Source: Prostheceraeus crozeri (Eukaryota; Platyhelminthes; Polycladida; Euryleptidae). Taken from it: a DNA stretch of 64,000 nucleotides. The stretch is taken from contig CAJQUW010009206.1 in assembly GCA_907163375.1 (NCBI GenBank), positions 1 to 64,000 on the forward strand, given 5' to 3'. Below are positions 40,946 to 53,103 of this stretch, in pieces (within the stretch, counting starts at the first letter, position 1; each line of letters begins with the position of its first letter). Both the position numbers and the translations under genes were made by a program. Under the pieces are notes generated by a model. The model worked only from the letters and a program-made list of their open reading frames with translations, made no database searches and was not told the origin of the DNA.

Positions 40946-41837
40946 CAGCCTTGACTTATAGGTATTCCAGAACGTACCTTTGAAGCTCCCTTCATGAAGG
41001 AGTTCCTTACTGCTAAGTCTCCCTTCAGTTGCTGCAAAACTTCATGGCACTCAAGGATCAGATTTGTGCAGATTTGTGTGATGGATCAGATTTCTATGCA
41101 CGACACTAACAGGATAAAGTATTAGAGTCAGATATCTTTGCCTATTGTCTAGGTATTTGACAAGTAAATAAGTACAATCTTCATAAGAAAGTCTTTGGAC
41201 GGCTGGCGTGTTATTGCTGTTTCACTAAGACACTGAACTTCGCTCACCAAAATCAACGGAATAGGGATTGTTTGATTTATGAAAAAATGGCTACAAAAAA
41301 TTAAATGATTAGAAAACGACAACAAGAAGGACACCAACAAACTAGAAATACAATAAGGATTACTTCGATACCAAAAACTACGAAAAACGATTGCTTAAAA
41401 CTAATATAACAAAGAAATTTCAACAACTGACACGAACTATTGATAATACGACCGCACGCTAACACGCTAACAGAGGGCATATGTATGTGCATCTCCGCAA
41501 TTCCCATTGGAGGTGCCAGAATTGTGATTTGTTTCCAAGTATACACTAATTCATTCATTCATTCATCTTTAATGTCATCTGTCAGACAATACTTTATAGA
41601 TTATAACTTGCACTCATGCCTTGTGACTGTCTTGGTCTCTTTTTAAATGTGTTCATCATCGATTTCATGTCCAAAATTGTATAATCCTGTCTGTTTGTTG
41701 TATTACAACCACTGATGATGGAAACCACGGTATTTGAAACCGGATGGCAATAACTGATTTCACAACACCTAACTACAATCAGTAAATTACATGCAAATGG
41801 AAATACTTAGCAAGTAAAATGTCAGAACATCTCTTAC
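40946..41837. other. Gene-free stretch
   Basis: No gene supported. A hammerhead-like relic on + lies at about 41711-41742. Short open frames show no domains. Confidence 0.45.
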
Positions 41838-41989
41838 TTGGACAGTCCTCGAGCTTGCATGATTTCATTTCCATGGAACCACCAAGACATTTAGAATAAT
41901 AGGAAGATTTTATGCATTTTTGTCTTCTGATCCGATTACCGTAATCGAAGTGCTGCATTTTGACCAATTCGACCATTCAGACCATTCTC
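41838..41989 (-). pseudogene. Thrombospondin type-1 repeat exon, one base short
   Basis: Minus-strand exon with acceptor TTTCTCTTCAG before 41989 and donor GTAAGA after 41838. It encodes EWSEWSNWSKCS, then after a one-base shift GNRIRRQKC...KCLGGSMEMKSCKLEDCP, the Trp/Arg/Cys pattern of a TSP1 repeat. The length is 152 bases where 153 would keep the frame. Either the exon is dead or the window has a one-base error. Neighbouring exons are not visible. Confidence 0.65.
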
Positions 41990-42118
41990 CTGAAGAGAAA
42001 GACGAGGAAGCATGGAAATGTTCCAGATATAGAGTGATTGAATTCTGAAAAATGTTGGTACGAGTATGTGTCAAGACAAAAACTCGTAATAGAACAATTT
42101 TGGAAATGCACCTTAGAC

Positions 42119-44479
42119 CAGGGCAGTGGAGCCGATGCGTTATCTCATCGGCTCCGGCTCCACGACAATGATGTGAAAGGCTCCGGCTCGGCTCCGGCTC
42201 CGACTTCAAATTCAGGTTCTATCTATGCTGGTTTTCCTGGATCCGTTGAACGGGTTTTTTGGATAACGGTGTGGCCTATAGTGGCTTGCTACAATCATCA
42301 AATTAGTTTTCATTAACAAGCAACGACTTAAGTTAATAATAAAAATGATAATAGCCCAATATAATGACAAATAACATACTTGTCATATATTTTTGCATGA
42401 ATTAACTATCTCTGAAAGATAAAATAAAGTTATAGCCAGGATTGGTTAAATTAGATAAAGATCTCTCGCACTGGCTAAATATAAATTGGCCTAGCCTGCA
42501 ACCAGTCTACTACGAGGCTACATTAAATAAGACCACATGAGTGATGATGATATACCTAATTAGCCGTCACAGGGGCCGAATAGTAGTATAAGCTTTTTAA
42601 CAAAGCTTGAATATGAAACTGGATAGCGTATGCCTCTAGACAGCTTATAGGGCATGTATCTACTCGAACATGGAAAGGGTATCGGCTATATAGCCAAATA
42701 TACCGTATCAATAAAGATATCAATTGCTTTATTGAATATTAAAGTGTATATAGGCTAGCTTAGGTTGTTATTGTTATTTGTTATTGCCTTTATTCAATAG
42801 TCTGTTGGTCCATGAATAATATGATCGGTGGGTAGCCCACGACTCATCATCTGTAGAAATTGTAGTTTAGATAGCCTCATTGCAGTGTAGGCTAGAAATG
42901 TACAATTGAAAATTTTTACTTAAAAAAATTAAAAATATCTAATTTAGGACAAGTTTTGTAATTCTATGTAGCATACTTAATAAGTTAAGGCCTAACTTAC
43001 ATTATATTAATTTCGTATTTTTCATTATGGCGTAAAGTTGCACTAAATAATTCATCAGTGATTCATGTATATTATTATATTCAATTTATGTATAACACAT
43101 TACCACTATTCCTCTGATGATGGTTAGGCTGATGAAACTGAACTCGGAGTATCACACAGTATGTTGCAGGGTGCTATGCATAATAAAAATTTGACTGCGA
43201 GCACCGAGCAGAAATCCCATCTACTTTACTAGCTTTCGAATGCGCGTGCGGTTTAATGTCACAGACAATAGAAAAGGGAGGTCAAAAGGCGCCTTTATTG
43301 AGAGCGTCTCAGTCTTTTTTTATTGTTTACATATAAGTCAGCATGATATCAGCATAAAGTGTTGACAGACGGAAAAAATAATAATGAAAATTCTTGAAAT
43401 CCACAGGTCTATGACATTTGGGGAAATATTATTACACGATACGGCTCTTGTGCAGTCCTCCCCCCCCCCATTTTTTTCTCTGGTCACAAGATGCAGCACC
43501 ATTGGATGTCCATTTCAGCATCACCGATTTGAGTGAAGTATTCCGTGCTGTTGTAAAAATCTACGTGGGTAATTGCGATGTCATGGTCGCAAACTTCGTC
43601 AGCAAGTCAACATTGTAATTTGCCTTCAGGTTTTTCGCATTGAAATATACCCTTTGAATTTTGAAGTCAAAGGAAATTCATTGTGAATGAGATACCTTTA
43701 AAATAATAGGGCGCTACTAGAAGTGGCTGGGTCGCTTATTACTATAGCCATGTGAGGACTTGTAGTCAGGTCATTCGTGTGAGTGTGAAGAGTTATCCCT
43801 CCAATCAAAGTTGATCAAATTGAATAATCGATTGTTTTGAAAAATGTAGGTGGGGGGATTGCACAAGAGCCTACAATACAATCTAAGGAAATTGGCATTG
43901 TCACAGATGCCAGTAGCTTCTGCCAGTAGCCATACCGATAGATGATAGCCTACATAGTAACCGTATTAGATTTAAGACATTGCGCAAGAAATGTAGCTAT
44001 ATTATCTTTGCTGACTGAACTGAAAATGTGTACATAAATGACTGGCGACTTGTCTCTAGGAATCTACAATCATCTAGTTAGCATGCATATAACAAGTCTT
44101 CAAATTAATGGATTTTGGAGAATACGTTGTCAATATGGAAATTAGTCTTACGAAACATATGCAATAAAAAAATATTACACATGTGTGTAAATATATAATA
44201 AATATAATACAAAAGAAGGCGGCAACTGCAAAGAAAGATGTCGTGGAGGACAGATCATTGGTATACTTAAAAGACATATCTTTAGATTTCAAATGATTTA
44301 ATTTTTTTATGATGCCAATTAATAACTTTCAAAATTCTAGATTTATGTCAAAGCTCAAACTATCGGAGCCGGAGTCGGAGCCCTTGTGATAAATCGGCTC
44401 CGGCTCCGGCTCCGACCAAAACCATCGGTTCCTTAAGGCTCCGGCTCCGGCTCGGCTCGGCTCCGGCTCCACAGCCCTG
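42119..44479. mobile_element. hAT-like element with CCGGCT-type arrays and 8-bp target duplication
   Basis: Ends CAGGGCAGTGGAGCC and GGCTCCACAGCCCTG, flanked by the perfect 8-bp duplication CCTTAGAC (42111-42118, 44480-44487). Subterminal hexamer arrays (GGCTCC/CGGCTC) at about 42130-42215 and 44363-44475 face each other. The interior of about 2.1 kb has no transposase and no recognisable gene; it holds AT-rich sequence and a C run near 43460. Eight-base duplications and CAGGG ends point to hAT. Confidence 0.85.
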
Positions 44480-44487
44480 CCTTAGAC

Positions 44488-44859
44488 TGTATATAACTGC
44501 ATCTATCAAAGAGTGGATGCATGGCCATCTGTTCGCATTTTTCTTGAAAATGAAATGTGCTTGCAGTATGCCAGTTAGACTGGACAAAGAATAGAAAGAT
44601 GTCCTCAGACTTGAACAATTTAGGTACAAACTTTCCTTTTCACCTGTAGACACTGCATTTCGCGCTACAAGGGCTGGTTGCTCTGAAATCGTTCAAGTCT
44701 GAAGACATCTTTCTATTCTCTGCACAGGCGAACTGACACTCTGCAATTCTATTATCATCAGCCGAAGGGTAAGCCAGGATAATATCAGGACGCAGAGCAG
44801 TCTTCTGTGCAAGTCCTTCAGCTTGTTCATCCATATACATATACAGTAGATGATGCCCG
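44488..44859. other. Short spacer with local inverted repeat
   Basis: About 44580-44625 and 44690-44735 are inverted copies (GTTCAAGTCTGAAGACATCT and complement). A minus-strand open frame (44894-44640) has no recognisable domain. Confidence 0.45.
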
Positions 44860-46789
44860 TAATTCCGAGACGTAGTGGCGAGCCCCTGTAGCACTGATAA
44901 CTGACAAATTTTAAATATAATGTATTCTTAAATTTCTTATGCATGTGGACATCTCTCCATGTAAGCGAGGATTTCAGGACTTTTGTTATTTTATGTTCAA
45001 GCTTCTCCAAACAATTGAAGAATGTGGAGCAGCAAAATATCATATTTGTGACCTTGTTTTCGAAGGAAGTTTCATCTCTTCCTTAACGGAGATTCTTAGT
45101 GAAAAAAATGTTTAGAAGTTTTTTGTAACGAAATTAATAGAATGTCATTTTCAATAACAAATAAAACGTTCATGAATCTTTGTAGTGTTCCTTTGACTCT
45201 GCATATGAAACTTCCATTCGAAATATGCATTAATTGGCATTTATTCCTATATGTTCATGGTGAGCGTCATCAATGACGTCTGGATATCTATAATTTAAGC
45301 TTTCATAGTTACTGAAAAGTCCATGGTATCTTGGACATCTGTATGAGATGCTGATATACACTTGCGTCAAATGATGAGCCTTAAATAATGAGAAAAATGA
45401 AAAAATCAAGCTAACAATCCCGCATAGGTGTGTGAAAGTCTATTCAAATTTCTTTTATATTTCACAGTGTAATAATCTGCATTGATTATTGCTTCCGTAA
45501 TAAATTTAAGTTTATGCACTCTTCCACTCTATTTTGGTTTATGCACTTTATGCACTCTTTGGAAAATATGAACTTCATAAAGTCTATGGTTTCGAAAGAG
45601 TGCAATAAATCGTCTTTATTGCATCATTTCATTGAAATACATTAGCACATAGAAAGTTTTTCATCCTCTAAAACGGTGAATTCTACATAGTAATCTCAAA
45701 AATACCGTTGATATCTACAATTCCATATCAAATAGAGGTAGAAATTTGGCAGCTGTAAAATTCTGATGGTCATAGATTCCGAGAATCATGTGAAGCACAA
45801 AGTTACTCGTGCAACTCGTGCAAAGATCTTGGTTACATTATTCTCGATCAACAAACTGTGCCAATCCCGCATAGGTGTGTGAAAGTCTATTCAAATTTCT
45901 TTTCTGAAACTTTAATTTAAAATGCTCTTCAATCGGGCATCAAAGTGTCCTTTGTGAAAATGATGTCAGATCTTATCAACTGTCAATTTAAGTAAGAAAA
46001 TGGTTATAATGAGCTCATTTTTAATTGTCCTTAGCTGCCAACAAAATTCCCAATTGTTATTTGAAATTCATTGAATTTTTTCATGTTGTCATACTTCAAA
46101 TGTTCAATTTGCATTGAACCCTCGCCCCACTGAAGTACTTTTCCTAACGCGCCGCATTCCCCCTCCCCCAACTGATCTCCCAAACTAGGCATTAAAGAAG
46201 GATTCAGAAAAACCGCATCTGTTTTATTTCTAAGGTCCTCCCTCGACTGAGGTGAAGTTCAAGGGTATAAAAACGCCAATTTTTAACAAATTTCCTTTAT
46301 TCACTGTTTGAAATGGAAAATGACAACAAAAACTAATGAACCATGAACTAATCGAATGATCTGGTCAAGTTGGTAAATAAAATGATTAGTTGTTATGAGA
46401 TTAAATCATTGTGTTAGATGAGGTCAAAGGTCAAATAATTCAAACCTTTAGTTCAGCTCAAATATCACTAAAATCGCACATTTTAGTATTTAGTTTCTGC
46501 AGGTGAAGAAACAGCCAAATCGGTGAACTTTTATCGAGACACTGAGGCTAAATGCAACATGACTCCGAAAATTTTCAATAATTGCTGATCAGATGCAGAA
46601 TTAGAATGTACAAAATAATAAAAAATTATATTTGAAGTTTAAATTTCAAATTTCAAACATTCATTCATACATAATAAGCAGATCATTTCAAATTCAAAGA
46701 TTTTGCATTTGCGAATATCTCCATTATTAATGGGAAGAATCCTTTATGTAATCTCAACTTATTCCATCAAGAATTGATAAAGAAATAAA

Positions 46790-47580
46790 TAAACGTTTAT
46801 TTATCAATACTGAAAATCATGCATTTCTAAATGAAGTCAAACACAAAGTTAAATACATCAAATAAGTAACTTTCTTGATAGCTGTCTGTTGTAAAGTACG
46901 GAACACCGAGGAATGAAGAAGGATGACCGACGCGATGTCACACAGACATGCAGTTGAACGTGACCACTTCTTGAAATTACAGATGGAAAAATAGAATGAA
47001 TGCAATTTTCAGGATTTCGAAGTTGGTTGAAGATGGCTCCCTCTTATGTCGTCTGCTTTCAAGCGAGGGAAACAAAGTGCAAGTGCAAGTTACAGAACAG
47101 ATTATTCTGTGGCAACCTTTGTTGATTTTCTCGAGCTTGGAGGAATTTCCTTTGTTCATTCCCAGAAGTAAAGGTGAGTTACGAGTATATTCGAGAACTG
47201 AAGGTATATGTGCCTTATAAACTTATTATCTCTTCTTTTTTAGTTACAACCGGCATACGTCGTAATTTCTTCAAAAGATAGATTTTTGACTGGAGGACTT
47301 GCATATCTGAGTAACGTGCTGATCCCATTTCAGATTACTTTGGAAGATAACTCCGAGGAATTTCATGGATTCTACGTGCGGAATGTCAAAGTAATTTACT
47401 GAATCCGAATCGTTGCTTGCCTTTTATCGAAATATCATAATTTTTGTCTTTTTATGTGATTAGACAAGAAACATTTTTCTTCGCTCTACTTTCAAATGTT
47501 TTTAATTTCATTTTCGATCGCATTTTATAAAAAAATGATTCATTGAGATAGATTCGTTGATGCCACAATATACATGTACA
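46790..47580 (-). pseudogene. LINE 3' fragment in the right arm
   Basis: Absent from the left arm. The minus strand reads KLEKINKGCHRIICSVTC, like the end of non-LTR reverse transcriptases (compare KLERFQKRAHRLICRIDC at 55106). No catalytic motifs. Confidence 0.5.
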
Positions 47581-48233
47581 TTAGAAGTACCGAAATCAGC
47601 CAAAATATTCCAAACATTCAAATTGTAAAATAGCTCTCCCGCCAAAGTCATATTGCCAAATTAATAATCCTTCTATCAAAACTTGCATAATACGTAGAAA
47701 ATGAGCTATTATAATTCTGGTGGCCATAGCTTGATTGGCTTAAAGATATTCAAAAATTCACCAGAGGGGCAGTGGGGCGAGAGTCAACACTTAATTTTGT
47801 CAGATTGGTCTTTCATTCATCTCTTCCCGATATACATCTTCCTCAACACATCATATCTGCTTTACAAAACATTGGAGTGATTGCTCTTTGAGGATAATCC
47901 TCCACATTTCATGCGTACATGCACAATTCAATCTCTTTTTGTTGATAAGTTCACTACATTCAAACAATTTGGCATCGTGAATTGCCGAAATTCGATATAA
48001 ACTGTCAAAAATGTCAAAATTTGTCAAAATTGCCATTTCTGAATTTTGAAATGTTTTCTTTAATTCGAAGATGATCGTTTCAGATCAAATGAATGTCAAC
48101 GTTTAAAGGTTCACACTCTATCATTTACAGTCCGTCTGAGAATATCATATGACTCGGAGCATAATGTGAAATTCACCCTCGCCATTCAAGAAATTTGTTC
48201 AAAAGCAAAATTGACATTCTGCACGGTTTTACC

Positions 48234-48269
48234 AGACACTGAGGCTGCGACTGTGTCGCGAAACGTCTG
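48234..48269 (+). ncRNA. Degenerate hammerhead-like motif
   Basis: AGACA, then a core CTGAGGC (two changes from CTGATGA), stem II GCGAC-TGT-GTCGC, GAAAC, GTC, TGTCT. Stem I (AGACA/TGTCT) and stem II are perfect but the core changes should abolish cleavage. It lies in a right-arm-only insertion of about 230 bp, likely a Penelope-type remnant. Confidence 0.5.
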
Positions 48270-48955
48270 TCTCTTGTACATACTTTTGACATTAAACTTT
48301 TACGGATAAACCACAGGAAGTGCTCTTTATTTCTTTATTTCTCTTTATGTTTAAAAGCAGCATTATTGAGCAGATTCATGAAAAATTACAAGTTCCTGTA
48401 TGCACTGTAAATCATAAAGTCCTATTTAACTATAGTATGTCCAACATTTTATCTACCTAAAACGTCCATTTTGTCAAAAAGACGAAATCATTAAAAATCA
48501 ATTGAAAACTCATTTTAAGAGATGCTTACATATATTCTGTTTATTGACCACTGACTCTTGATAACTTGAGTCCATGCTGAATACTTTTTGTTTATTCATA
48601 ACTGTATTAAACACCAAGCAAATAATAGAGTTTGACACTGAAATAAGCTTTGCCGCTATAATGATGCTAGAGGGCACTACAAATGCAATGTAGTTCTTTA
48701 TTCATTGTCTTGCATGCATGTCAATCCGCTTGTCTATTTCCAGCTGAGACACGAGTGTGCATTGTTGACGAGCAGTGACTGTGTGAAGAAGTGACGCCTA
48801 TCAAACGGTCAATATAGTTGTTCATAGTCAGATACGTAGAATAATTCCTCCGATGCCAATTTTGATGAATCATGAGTGAAAAATGACAATTATTTATGCA
48901 TTTCAGAGTTAGACATTTCTTGTTTCACAGAGTGGGTGTCTGGGCGTACCACACC

Positions 48956-51427
48956 ATTGATATAGAAAGGGGAAGATTGCGCGGTCTGCTATCTCCACGT
49001 GTATCTGAAATGAAGCCAGGTGACTCACGAACGGCATGTGTTGTAGTGGCAGAAAGATAGAACTGATAGCACATCACACGTGTTATCCTTATATAAAGGC
49101 AAAGTGCATTCTTGCCTCTCAGTCGATTTTGATTATGGTAAAGAGTTGCTGCGTACCTTTGTGCTCGAATAGAGCAACTAAAGGAACTCATCTATCCTTC
49201 CATGCTTTCCCTCTGTCAAATCCAGAGAGAACACTGCAATGGACTATCACGATCCGACGAAAACATTTTCAACCTAAGAAAGGTTTGAGTTTCGTTTGCT
49301 CCGTCCATTTCTCAGACCCGGATTATAAAACTGGTGATACGATTTACAGAAGAGATGGGAAAGATGTCGTCGAACCTTCGAACCATCGAGTGCTTAGAAA
49401 GGATGCTGTTCCCTCTTTGTTTCCCGGTTATCCTGTTTATATGGATGGTTCCTCTCGCCCTAATCGACGCAAATCGCCCATGAAACGGGACATCTGTGAA
49501 ATTGTGACCCCACTTTCTTTTGACGAAAGCTTCACATCCACATCAAAAGATCAATCACTCCAAGTCAACATGTAAGTGTTCAATTATTTACTCAATTCAT
49601 CAGAATAGTGAAATATACACGTCCTTATAAATTATGTTGAATAGTACACGTTATGAATTTACATGTCCTTTACGTATCTTCATAAATTGTTGAAGAGTAG
49701 GGTATTTTCTTGCCTTCATAAATTATTAGAGTTTGTAGGACAAGAATTCTACATATTATTATTAATTACATGAGACCCTTCGAAATTTGTTACATGAAGA
49801 GTAATTATGATAATAATCGAGGATGTTGACACAGTTATGCGAACTTTGATAAATAGTTTACAACACAAAATATCTCGCAGTGACGCGTATAATCAACTAC
49901 TCAATACTTAACAAAATATTTTATGTTTTAGCTGTTCATGTCCCGAATTGAGACGCAAGATAAAAACAAAAGACCAAAGAATTCGACGTCAAAAGAAAAG
50001 TATAACATCTTTTAAAAGCCTCATAGCTGAATTGAAGAAAAAAGCTGTTCATGTCCCGAATTGAGACGCAAGATAAAAACAAAAGACCAAAGAATTCGAC
50101 GTCAAAAGAAAAGTACAACATCTTTTAAAAGCCTCATAGCTGGATTGAAGAAAAAATACCTGATTGACTCTCGTCAACAAGAATCATTTAGTGGATTAAG
50201 CCTGAAATTGTTTGAGGATGAATTCAAAAATTCCCAAAGACATCCCTGTGGTTATCGTTACTGTAATGACGTAGCCAAGTTTGTTATTTCCTTACATTAT
50301 TACAGTCCCAAAGCATACAAACTGGTCAGATCCGTTCTTCACTTATCACACCCATCAACAATTCGAGCATGGGCTTCAAATGTTGACTGTAGCCCTGGGA
50401 TACTGGAAAATGTTTTTCACTATTTGTCGAAAGCTATCGAACGTGACTCAAGAATGCGGGAATGTTCTCTCATAGCGGATGAAATGAGCATACGGAAATT
50501 GTGAGTTGGATTCTTCACGGTAAGTAGCATATGAAACTTTTGTAAATCTATAATCGAAAATAAGTATTGTATCTATCGAGTGCATCGCAGCATATGTGAA
50601 TTAGATTGAATAGATTAAATATACATTAGAATAAGATTTTATTCTACATAAGCATTTTTTATTAAATTATTGATCATGTATACGCACTATCCATACTCTT
50701 ATTGATCGTGTCAATCAATTTCATAATATAGGCATATAAAAAGTAAATGCTATTAATACCTCTATTCAAGGACATAATGATTAAACTAGATATTATGCAT
50801 TAATTATAGTAATTCCTCATTACAGAGGGATGTTTATTGGCGGCGAGGATTATGGTGGTGGGCCGATTCCCGAAACTACTGCGACTAGTGCACTGGTTTT
50901 GCAACTTGTTGGTCTCCGTGGGAGATGGAAAATCCCAGTGGCATATTTTTTCACTGATTATGTCAAAAGTGAAATGCTTGCATCCGTTATACGCGATACA
51001 ATCCACAGAGCTTACGAATTTGGTATTCATGTCAAAGCTGTGGTATCTGATGGTCTTGCTGCCAATTTCAAAGCTGGACAATGTCTTGGCGCCAACATGG
51101 CAACACACCGATCACTCATTTTTTGTGAACAAATTTTTTGTGATGTTTTAACAATATTTCAGCCTATCCGCTGTATGTACGAGTGTATGTTTCAGATAAC
51201 ATTTGCTATGGGTCTATATAAGATAGCGAAGTGAAAGGAATTTTCTTATGTACTTCAATGATAAGTACAGAAATACATATAGACAATGCTTAGATGCGCA
51301 TTTGAGACTGTCTGATTTAGGGAAGCTAACGCCCGTTCACTTTCTGCCACTATTACACGATCGCCAGTGTCAACCGCTGGCTTCACTTTCTCGCGAGACT
51401 GCATTATCTTCCCCTTTCTACATCAAT
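48956..51427 (+). mobile_element. P element in the right-arm lectin copy
   Basis: 2472 bp. Ends ATTGATATAGAAAGGGGAAG and its complement (CTTCCCCTTTCTACATCAAT), flanked by GTACCACACC (48946-48955, 51428-51437), a 10-base duplication if the ends are symmetric (8 is usual for P elements). The left arm has the uninterrupted site. It carries a spliced but truncated THAP transposase. Confidence 0.88.
49135..51108 (+). pseudogene. THAP/P-element transposase, truncated
   Basis: Exon 1 (49135-49571) encodes a THAP domain: CCVPLCSNR, FHAFPL, LQWTITI, CSVHF and the C-terminal AVPSLFP. Its donor is GTAAGT at 49572. Exon 2 starts at 49932 or, after a 113-bp tandem duplication, at 50045. Both acceptors keep phase with exon 1; the exon ends at 50500 before GTGAGT. 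It contains HPCGYRY and IADEMSIRKL, the first catalytic region of P transposases. Exon 3 starts at 50826 (acceptor TTACAG) with GMFIGGEDYGG and continues to about 51108. The C-terminal half is missing. The duplicated block can break the frame if the first acceptor is used. THAP9-like proteins cut and paste P elements; this copy is probably non-autonomous. Confidence 0.8.
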
Positions 51428-51429
51428 GT

Positions 51430-51745
51430 ACCACACCCGAGGTCATCCCATCCATAATCATCATAAGAGCTGCTAACCGTGTAGCGTGATTTGCGCATGT
51501 AAACGAGACATTCATGTGCTGCACCGACTGGCTCATCATATCTGTAGCCGACAAAAGGACATTTTGTTATCTCATCCTGCAGTTTGCAATGATTATTCGG
51601 TGAATCTTTCATTCCCAGATAGAACATTGCTACTTGATACCGAGTGCGACCGTGTGGAGGTGCAATTGTCTGGATATATTTTTCTGGCAAGGTGGCAACG
51701 ATTGTATTTAGTACAAAATCCTTTTCATTCTTGCTTTCTGGAGAG
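51430..51745 (-). pseudogene. Right-arm lectin gene copy, broken by the P element
   Basis: On - it reads SPESKNEKDFVLNTIVATLP, FYLGMKDSPNN, CLVYMRKSRY and YDDYGWDDLGCG, closely matching the left-arm C-type lectin domain. The P element splits it after DLGCG; the last residues resume at 48945-48905. The N-terminal PAN part and signal peptide are not recognisable on this arm. Confidence 0.8.
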
Positions 51746-51859
51746 AAAGATGCAGCATTCGGATGCGGCATTAAGTGATAGCAGAAATTAATCCGCCCTC
51801 CACGTGTCTGCGTCAAAGCAGTGCCTTCCTGGCTAATTTACGCTCTCAACAGATTGTGC

Positions 51860-51990
51860 GGTGGCCTCGTGTTTAGAGGGTATGCTTGCACGTCCTCTAG
51901 CTCCAACTTCGCTGGTTCGAACCTTCCCACGACTGATGAGGACCAACTGGCTGAAACATGTCTCGTGGTGCCTACATCTATTGATGTTCA
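51860..51990 (+). repeat. SINE-like unit with tRNA-type promoter and hammerhead-like tail
   Basis: Box-A-like TGGCCTCGTGT (51862 on) and box B GGTTCGAACC (51914-51923) form a tRNA-like head. It runs directly into a hammerhead-like motif (51927-51968). No poly-A tail is clear. Absent from the left arm. Confidence 0.6.
51927..51968 (+). ncRNA. Hammerhead-ribozyme-like motif in a SINE
   Basis: Stem I CCACGA/TCGTGG (51927-51932 with 51963-51968, perfect), full core CTGATGA (51933-51939), a weak stem II, GAAAC (51953-51957), short stem III AC-AT-GT and the cleavage triplet GTC ending at 51962. The conserved core is intact; the weak stem II is the main doubt. Confidence 0.65.
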
Positions 51991-53103
51991 TTAAATTCAT
52001 CATTTGGAAGGTTACCTGTGAAATGTTCGAATGATAGGCCTACCCTATTGGCGGGATCAAGGCTTGACCATCACACTTTAGCTGTCACAGAAATTATAAT
52101 CATTGATTGAATATTTCATCAAAAGTGTCGGCATTTGAACATAGAAATATATAAAGATTACATTGATATCGTTCAAATAAAAATTGTAGAAAGTACGGCA
52201 TAGTCGGGGCGGCCTTGATCATGGCCAATGTTATTTTACACTTTTGTGCTGAATGGTTAGTAAAGAAGTAGAAATGCTTTTTAAAAGTCTTGGATTTGTT
52301 CGAAAGAGCCAATAGATGCATGGATGGTCGTGTGCAAATATCGACTTTTGATACGGGAATTAAAAAGAAATCAGCAGGGTGTCCATTATGTTTAGCAAGA
52401 AGCGATATTATTCCTTTATTTTTGTCTCGATTTTGATGGCAAAACAAGTCATGTGTCAAAGTATTTCACACTTTGCGGGCTTTTATAAATTCAAAAAGAT
52501 TGATGAATCGTGAAGACCATCAAGCTGAAGCACCAAATTCAGCCAATCAATGCAATTTAGAGCCGCTGATTGCATCACTGCCATCGGTCATACCTCAGTG
52601 TGAATAATGTTTAATAATGAGACAAGAGTCCTCGGTCGTTGGCTGTGTACACTATTTATAAGTGGCCCAACACTCTGGATTCAAATCCGGAGATCTTGGA
52701 GGCCATCGATGAGGAAACAGACGACTGCATGACTACTCGATAACAGAAAGTTTCACTCAAGAAACGTCTTGCTCAATTCATAACATGGCCCTAGGCTGCG
52801 TTTACACGTGCAACTTTATTGCTGACACTTTTCGATCCATGATGAGTCAGAAAAGAATGGAAGAACAATGGAAGCAAAGAGATGCCTTCAATTATCGTGC
52901 TTCGTGTGTCACCAGACAATAGCAGAGCTGCCACTCTTATCAAAAATAAAAACCGGAAAGTTAAATCGGAATGGGCCCCTAAAATACTTAGCAGTAGGCC
53001 ACCTCCAGAAGAGAAACTTGCGATCATTCAATATCACACAATCCGGAAAATTTTGATAGCGTTCAGACAGAAATTGGGTCTGTTCTTGTAAAGATGTTTC
53101 TGA

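Larger units (their letters stand above)
44860..53103 (-). repeat. Right arm of large inverted duplication
   Basis: Inverted counterpart of 21530-32935. Insertions unique to this arm: a LINE 3' fragment (about 46790-47580), a small hammerhead-bearing insert (about 48164-48395), a P element (48956-51427) and a SINE-like unit (about 51860-51990). A 44-bp stretch (AATCCCGCATAGGTGTGTG...) is repeated at about 45418 and 45863. Outer end near 53103. Confidence 0.85.
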
